DNA from: GWE2-42-39 sp963668595
GTDB taxonomy: Bacteria; Bacteroidota; Bacteroidia; Bacteroidales; Prolixibacteraceae
Length of the DNA stretch: 64,000 bases
NCBI GenBank assembly: GCA_963668595.1
Contig: OY764876.1
Coordinates: forward strand, 186,001-250,000
Direction: 5' to 3'
This document shows, piece by piece, positions 59,864 through 64,000 of the stretch. Under the pieces are notes generated by a model. It saw nothing but the letters and a program-made list of their open reading frames with translations. It made no database searches and had not been told where the DNA came from. The position numbers and the translations under genes were made by a program. The first letter of the stretch is position 1. Each line of letters opens with the position of its first letter.

Positions 59864-61045
59864 TTATTCCTTATTCAATGGTATTCTCATCCATGAGTAT
59901 TTATAAAACAGGGTTTTTCGTAACATTTTCCCGGTGCTGAAATATTTATCCAGAAATGCTTTTTGCTCATTCATATTCACCGTTGCTTCATCAACGGATC
60001 GGTTTAGCTGAATGATTGAATTGGCTGAATTGGGATCAGAACTGCTAATGCTGGCTAATTTTTCGCGCGAGGCAATTAACGATTTTTCCACCAGATCAAC
60101 CATCTCTTTTATTTCTTCGTCCTGCTTTTTCGGTGTAAATTGTTTATTCCGGTAATCGATAAACTGGTTCAAATACTTGATTCCCTCGTTGAATAAATTG
60201 ACAGCTATATTATAATTTTCGACAAAAGATTTGTTGTTATAATACTCAATATCATGCTGATTATGCTGAATGCGTTCGAATATCAACGAATTTTTTACGC
60301 CGTTTTGTTCGATCCTTCGGTTTGCCGAAACAAGTTTTTCTATTTCCGAATCATTTTCAAATTGCTTCAAACTGTCAGTAAAATTGAAAAATGGTTTATT
60401 CTTATTTTGCTCGGTTTTCCCTTCGTAAAATTCCTGATTTGTAAGCGGGTAATTGATAAACTGCCACAGCGGATCGAAAGGCATGTGCGAGTTGATTAAT
60501 TTTTCGGGCAAAGCCATGAAATAGGATTCGTTTATTTTTCGGGTAAATTTTGAATTCTGAATATAACCTGCTCCCCAGGTCGGATCGAATAAGTACCAGG
60601 TGGAGTCGATTTGGCTGGCGCACCATGCATGTGGCACATAATCAACCGTTCCGTTTTGTTTGGTGTAGCCCGCAATAACATACGTTTTTATTCCCGACTG
60701 GTTGGCAATTGAATTAAACAGCTCGGCATAATGCATGCAAACGCCTTTGTGACTTGCCAGTACTTTATCAATGATTTCGTTTACATTCGGGTAAAAATTT
60801 ATGGCGAAAATATTTTCAATATCGTAATCAATGTTGCTGGCAATCCAGATGAATATTGCCCGCGACCTGTCGGTTTGCGTGGTGAAATTGGCATTGATGT
60901 AATCCGAAATATCTTTTGTGTTTTTTGTTGATGCTTCGGGAATTTGCAGTGCAATTTTATCTATCTCGGCGTATTGATTGGTCGTTTTTTGAGCATGCAA
61001 ATTTGTTGCTAATCCAATTAATATGACGATAAATAAAAATCTCAT
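59864..61045 (-). CDS. Secreted transglutaminase-like cysteine protein
   Basis: A 393-residue protein with a signal peptide (MRFLFIVILIGLATNLHAQ). Residues about 60-190 form a transglutaminase-like/papain-like core with the complete triad: Cys in SHKGVCMHYAELFNSI, His in YVPHAWCASQI and Asp in LFDPTWGAGY. Such bacterial proteins are thought to be peptidases or amide-bond enzymes of the periplasm. The C-terminal half (about 230-393) is mainly helical and charged, with no known domain. It comes 19 bases before the DUF1648 gene in the transcription direction. Nothing in context shows its substrate. Confidence 0.88.
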   Translation of the reverse strand: MRFLFIVILIGLATNLHAQKTTNQYAEIDKIALQIPEASTKNTKDISDYINANFTTQTDRSRAIFIWIASNIDYDIENIFAINFYPNVNEIIDKVLASHKGVCMHYAELFNSIANQSGIKTYVIAGYTKQNGTVDYVPHAWCASQIDSTWYLFDPTWGAGYIQNSKFTRKINESYFMALPEKLINSHMPFDPLWQFINYPLTNQEFYEGKTEQNKNKPFFNFTDSLKQFENDSEIEKLVSANRRIEQNGVKNSLIFERIQHNQHDIEYYNNKSFVENYNIAVNLFNEGIKYLNQFIDYRNKQFTPKKQDEEIKEMVDLVEKSLIASREKLASISSSDPNSANSIIQLNRSVDEATVNMNEQKAFLDKYFSTGKMLRKTLFYKYSWMRIPLNKE

Positions 61046-61354
61046 TGATGAATATTTTGTGTTTTTGGGAGTAATTGATTAAGTCCAAAAATAATAATTG
61101 TCGGTTTGTATTGGAACATGAAACGGAATGTTTTTCAAAGAACTCCCTTTGTACAAAATTAAGGATTCCGATATTCGATGAACAGTTAGCGGATAAGTTA
61201 TGCTTGGGGAATCACTTTCGTAGTTATGATAAAGCCCTGTCAGACATCACCGGCAATAACAGGGTTTATGATTTCGTCCAGCATATTTCTTATAGCAAAG
61301 CAATACCTTATTGGAAATTCTTGAAAAATGAGTACACCGGTTGAATACGTAGGA

Positions 61355-61939
61355 TTATATTACAATTCCAAGTTTCAGATTTACATTGAATAAATTCACT
61401 CGTTTTGGTATAATGGTATATGTATAAGGAATAATGGGTGGTCTTTTTAAATCTTTTAAAATGATAAAATAGTTAATTGATGGTCCCAAAAGTATATTTT
61501 TAATTGGTTGATACATAATATCTATACCTCCACTAAAAAAGAACCCATCGTCTGCTATTCGTTTCCCAATGTAGTCATTATAAGAATAATCATAAAAAGC
61601 ATATCCATATCTTATCTCTGGATTTAACTGAATTTTTTTATTCAATTTCAGAGTGTAGAAAGATTTTAAATAAAATCCAAGTATTTCTGTATCAAATGTT
61701 AACCTTGTTGTGCTTGTTTTAGTGTCACTTTTTGTGTACAGAATACCGATACTAGAAAAGGTATTGTTATAAATAGATTTAAAAACAGATAGATCTGCAG
61801 TGAAATTCATTTTTTCTGATGACACATTTTGGATAATGGGTACATTTGCATTAAAAGAAAAAAAATCAAAATCTTTTTGGCAGTATACCTTAATGTTTAC
61901 AAAAAAAAGAATAATAAATATTTTAATACTTGTTCCCAT
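61355..61939 (-). CDS. Small secreted beta-barrel-like protein, unknown
   Basis: A 194-residue protein with a signal sequence (MGTSIKIFIILFFVNIKVYCQ). The mature part is rich in alternating hydrophobic/polar strands with many aromatic residues (SSIGILYTKSD, TFDTEILGFYLKSFY, PEIRYGYAFYDYSYND, GGIDIMYQPIKNILLGPSIN, LFNVNLKLGIVI), as in eight-stranded outer membrane barrels. The last residues are not a classical aromatic end, so the barrel assignment is tentative. Lower GC than its neighbours to the left, like the RHS region to the right. The 309-base gap 61046-61354 before it holds no supported gene. Confidence 0.6.
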   Translation of the reverse strand: MGTSIKIFIILFFVNIKVYCQKDFDFFSFNANVPIIQNVSSEKMNFTADLSVFKSIYNNTFSSIGILYTKSDTKTSTTRLTFDTEILGFYLKSFYTLKLNKKIQLNPEIRYGYAFYDYSYNDYIGKRIADDGFFFSGGIDIMYQPIKNILLGPSINYFIILKDLKRPPIIPYTYTIIPKRVNLFNVNLKLGIVI

Positions 61940-62067
61940 AATATATTAATACTTAGATATTCAAGAGGTAATTTTCTTATCATATTTAATGTAAGAAAAT
62001 TACCTCTAAAACTATGGTGTTATACACAAACAATTACAGTATTTATAACTTATTTTAAACTCAAATA

Positions 62068-62187
62068 TTATTGTAAGGGTATACAAATTTCATCTTCTGC
62101 TTCACTTATTCCATCAGCTGTAAAATTACCCCCTATTTTTACTTCAAATCCAGAATTTAAAGAAATGGAATTTGTTGCCTTTGTAGG
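62068..62187 (-). pseudogene. Relic of a long surface or RHS-type protein
   Basis: A 39-codon open stretch with no start codon (a stop lies directly before it) reads ISLNSGFEVKIGGNFTADG near its middle. This 'GFEVxxGxxFTA' pattern is, from family knowledge, a common segment of large Bacteroidota surface and RHS-repeat proteins. The rest of the gap 61940-62368 holds only a terminator and A/T-rich sequence. Confidence 0.4.
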
Positions 62188-62190
62188 CTA

Positions 62191-62229
62191 AAAAAATTAA
62201 AAGAAGCTACCCTTGCGGACAACTTCTTT
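62191..62229 (-). terminator. Terminator after the RHS-linked gene pair
   Basis: Read on the minus strand, AAAGAAGTTGTCC (62229-62217) pairs with GGGTAGCTTCTTT (62212-62200) with a few mismatches and is followed by TAATTTTTTT. Confidence 0.65.
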
Positions 62230-62368
62230 AGTTTTATTTAAAAAAAGAATTACAAATACTGGGAAGAGGGAGACGATTGCTTGCCGGTTCTTGGTTGGCA
62301 AATCGTTATTCACGGCGGCAAGCTTTTGCTCATATACCAAGGAGCGATTATTCTTGGCGAGTTAGGCA

Positions 62369-62899
62369 TTACCAATCTGAATTGTGTTTTGTTAATATGG
62401 TGCTTTCACCTTTTAATATTTCAATTTTCTTGTCAATAATTATCAACCCCTCATTGGTTGCTTTGAATCTATACTCGCCAAACAGCGCATCTCCACCCAA
62501 TGCCTCTTCTTTTGTTTGAACCTGTAGAAATTTATAGCTAAAGGAATCAAACATATCATATGGTAATTCGTTATGGTCTTGAATATAATTACTAAATATT
62601 ATATACTTAATTGGCCCTCTTTTTTTGTGATATATTTCACTAAATGATTCAGGTCTATGTAAATAAGTTAAAATTACGGATCGTTTGGTGTCAAAAATTA
62701 CTTTGAACTCAAAAGAGTCTCCAAGTCCAATCCAAGGCCGTTGCAGCACCTTGATACTATCCTTTGATAGGTCGTTGATTATTAATTTACTTATCGAAAC
62801 CAGCAAGGAATCTATCTTATTACTATAAGTATCTTGAGCTTTCAAATTGAAAACTACCAACAACAATAGAAATACCAAAGACAAAATTTTTGTTTTCAT
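62369..62899 (-). CDS. Small secreted protein, candidate immunity partner of the RHS tip
   Basis: A 176-residue protein with a clear signal peptide (MKTKILSLVFLLLLVVFNLKAQ, cleavage after residue 21-22). I do not recognise its family; it is a mix of predicted strands (KVIFDTKRSVILTYL, EYRFKATNEGLIIID) with no catalytic motif visible. Its ATG overlaps the stop of the RHS gene by the four bases ATGA, which implies coupled translation. That position, directly after an RHS C-terminal tip, is where cognate immunity genes lie. A signal peptide would place it in the periplasm and would fit a toxin that acts there or on the membrane. This role is inference. Confidence 0.65.
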   Translation of the reverse strand: MKTKILSLVFLLLLVVFNLKAQDTYSNKIDSLLVSISKLIINDLSKDSIKVLQRPWIGLGDSFEFKVIFDTKRSVILTYLHRPESFSEIYHKKRGPIKYIIFSNYIQDHNELPYDMFDSFSYKFLQVQTKEEALGGDALFGEYRFKATNEGLIIIDKKIEILKGESTILTKHNSDW

Positions 62900-63987
62900 T
62901 TGCGTGTAATTCTAAGATTATAAACTGTTTGGATGATGCTACTGTAATTACGGATAAAAGGATTTACGTTAACATACCAGTGTCCATGTCGATATTCACT
63001 GAAAATTTGACTAAACAATTTATCCTTAAATCCAGTCGATTCATAAACAGGATATTGCGATTGTCCATCAACGCTTATAGATAAATTTAAATCTCCATTT
63101 GCCATCAACTCTGTGCGTGAAAGATAATCATTAGAAGAAAGAATTTCTCTGTCTGAAAACGTATTATTTTTCTTTGCCATGTGCAGTTGAAATGATTTAG
63201 AAGAACGTGCGATATCAACAGAAAGGGGTAATAACATTCCCAAATTAATACCATAATCCACATTTTTAAATAGATTCCTTCCTTGTACAAGATTTGCTGT
63301 GATCTGAGATGTAGTTGAACCAGCCATATAACTTAGAGTATTTGTAGGAAGAATTGAATGTAGTACTCCATCCCATTTATTATTAAAAAAATTGTTTGCC
63401 CCTTGGAAGGCTGTGGCGCCAACCGCACCCGAGAATCCGCCGACTACAGCTCCTCGCGTAATACTTCCGATTATGTCCATAAAATTACCTCCTTCCAAAG
63501 CTGTAAACCCTCCACTGGATAGAGCTCCTGATGCCATCCCTGTCAACATTCCCGCATTAAAACTCGCAGAGAGTCCACTATACCCGGCAGCAGATCCAGC
63601 TGCCAGCTCTGATGTGAAAACTGATGCTCCAATTTTACCTGCAATCCCTCCAATAACTGCACCTCCAGTGATATAACCCAACATACTCCATCCTTTTGCG
63701 CCATGAGCTTCTCCAATTTTGTATCCAGAATATCCGCCAATAACAGCACCGATAATGACTGGTATCCAGAAAAATTCTCCCGTAGGATCAGTAAGTTTAA
63801 ATGGATTATTTAAGCAATAGCTATATCGGTTAAAATTTTGGGTAAAGTCGGGCATCTGGATGTTCTCATCCGGGCTAAGGAAACGCCCCACCACCGGGTC
63901 GTACAGGCTAAAGTCGGTTAAATATTCGTGGCTGGTAAAGCCGCAATTAAGCCTGATTCTGGTCTTCTTGCAACTGCAGAAGAAGGC
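62896..63987 (-). CDS. C-terminal end of an RHS-repeat protein with variable tip (5' part missing or broken)
   Basis: The end of the RHS core is clear: GFTSHEYLTDFSLYDPVVGR followed by FLSPDENIQ, then FNRYSYCLNNPFKLTDPTGEF (about 20 codons apart). After the core comes a glycine-rich stretch of about 130 residues (GAVIGGYSGYKIGEAHGAKG, ITGGAVIGGIAGKIG) like the pre-toxin region of many RHS proteins. The final 120 residues are a tip with no known motif. The frame has a TGA at 63990-63988 just inside the window, and bases upstream do not show the usual RHS repeats, so this is either an orphan tip, a frameshifted gene, or a short gene starting at an internal codon. The next gene overlaps it by 4 bases. 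Confidence 0.75.
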   Translation of the reverse strand, partial: AFFCSCKKTRIRLNCGFTSHEYLTDFSLYDPVVGRFLSPDENIQMPDFTQNFNRYSYCLNNPFKLTDPTGEFFWIPVIIGAVIGGYSGYKIGEAHGAKGWSMLGYITGGAVIGGIAGKIGASVFTSELAAGSAAGYSGLSASFNAGMLTGMASGALSSGGFTALEGGNFMDIIGSITRGAVVGGFSGAVGATAFQGANNFFNNKWDGVLHSILPTNTLSYMAGSTTSQITANLVQGRNLFKNVDYGINLGMLLPLSVDIARSSKSFQLHMAKKNNTFSDREILSSNDYLSRTELMANGDLNLSISVDGQSQYPVYESTGFKDKLFSQIFSEYRHGHWYVNVNPFIRNYSSIIQTVYNLRITRK

Positions 63988-64000
63988 TCATGTTCAGTTT

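Noticed and set aside
61075..61344. Plus-strand open frame of 89 codons between two minus-strand genes
   Set aside because: Starts with TTG, has no ribosome-binding site, no recognised motif and lies in the gap between the transglutaminase-like and barrel-like genes. It could be a fragment, but nothing supports it as a gene.
62197..62361. Minus-strand open frame of about 54 codons (LAKNNRSLVYEQKLAAVNND and on)
   Set aside because: No start codon, and it covers the terminator hairpin at 62200-62229. It looks protein-like, perhaps a conserved intergenic element, but cannot be supported as a gene.
1..64000. CRISPR arrays, tRNA or rRNA genes, intact insertion sequences or prophage genes
   Set aside because: No regular spaced repeats, no cloverleaf-like segments, no transposase, integrase or phage structural motifs were seen in either strand.

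Overview
The window comes from a member of the Bacteroidota, most likely an anaerobic or marine-type Bacteroidales/Marinilabiliales glycan degrader (the rank is inference). The support is three complete ECF sigma / FecR anti-sigma / SusC / SusD modules, all SusC proteins carrying an N-terminal STN signalling domain, many signal peptides and lipoboxes on degradative enzymes, moderate to low GC, and promoter-like TAnnTTTG boxes.

Layout. (1) 1-2181: the 3' end of a GH92-type alpha-mannosidase with CHB_HEX_C and PA14 tail domains, then a secreted PhoA-family alkaline phosphatase. (2) 2352-12570, PUL A: sigma, FecR, SusC, SusD, terminator, two formylglycine sulfatases. (3) 12829-31071, PUL B: sigma, FecR, SusC, SusD, small surface lipoprotein, terminator, two endonuclease/exonuclease/phosphatase (EEP) family secreted proteins, a nucleotide pyrophosphatase/phosphodiesterase-like protein, GH20, GH78-like and GH2 enzymes. 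(4) 31363-46093, PUL C: sigma, FecR, SusC, SusD, FAS1-domain protein, Tat-exported heparinase II/III-type lyase, three-step hexosamine/ester processing (two different GH20 clades, a sialate O-acetylesterase-like SGNH esterase) and an HGSNAT/NagX-like membrane acetyltransferase. (5) 46186-48820: a convergent secreted serine-hydrolase-like protein of unknown role and a HigBA toxin-antitoxin pair. (6) 48935-59152, minus strand, cytosolic uronate and sugar-acid block: LacI regulator, SDR mannonate/fructuronate oxidoreductase, UxuA, KDG kinase, a small four-helix-bundle (S23-like) gene between inverted repeats, a LarA-family nickel-pincer racemase homologue, a Gfo/Idh/MocA oxidoreductase, PdxB and Gnd. 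(7) 59344-62187: DUF1648 membrane protein, transglutaminase-like protein, small barrel-like protein and a gene relic. (8) 62369-64000: the C-terminal end of an RHS-repeat protein followed, with a 4-base overlap, by a secreted small protein that may be its immunity partner.

How the parts fit. Each PUL sigma/FecR pair probably listens to its own SusC through the STN domain, so three different glycans can be sensed separately. PUL A and B look aimed at sulfated and possibly phosphate-bearing, hexosamine-, rhamnose- and galactose-containing glycans; PUL C looks aimed at a uronate plus N-acetylhexosamine polymer (glycosaminoglycan-like or a bacterial exopolysaccharide). The uronates set free would enter the minus-strand block as fructuronate -> mannonate -> 2-keto-3-deoxygluconate -> KDPG. 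UxaC isomerase and KDPG aldolase are not in the window. A shared palindrome in front of lacI and uxuA gives a plausible operator for local control.

The least explained items are the phosphodiesterase-rich PUL B, the S23-like cassette inside the uronate operon, the LarA homologue with all metal-pincer residues, the overlapping RNA hairpins between uxuA and kdgK, and the RHS-tip/immunity-like pair at the right edge. No tRNA, rRNA, CRISPR array or intact insertion sequence was seen.
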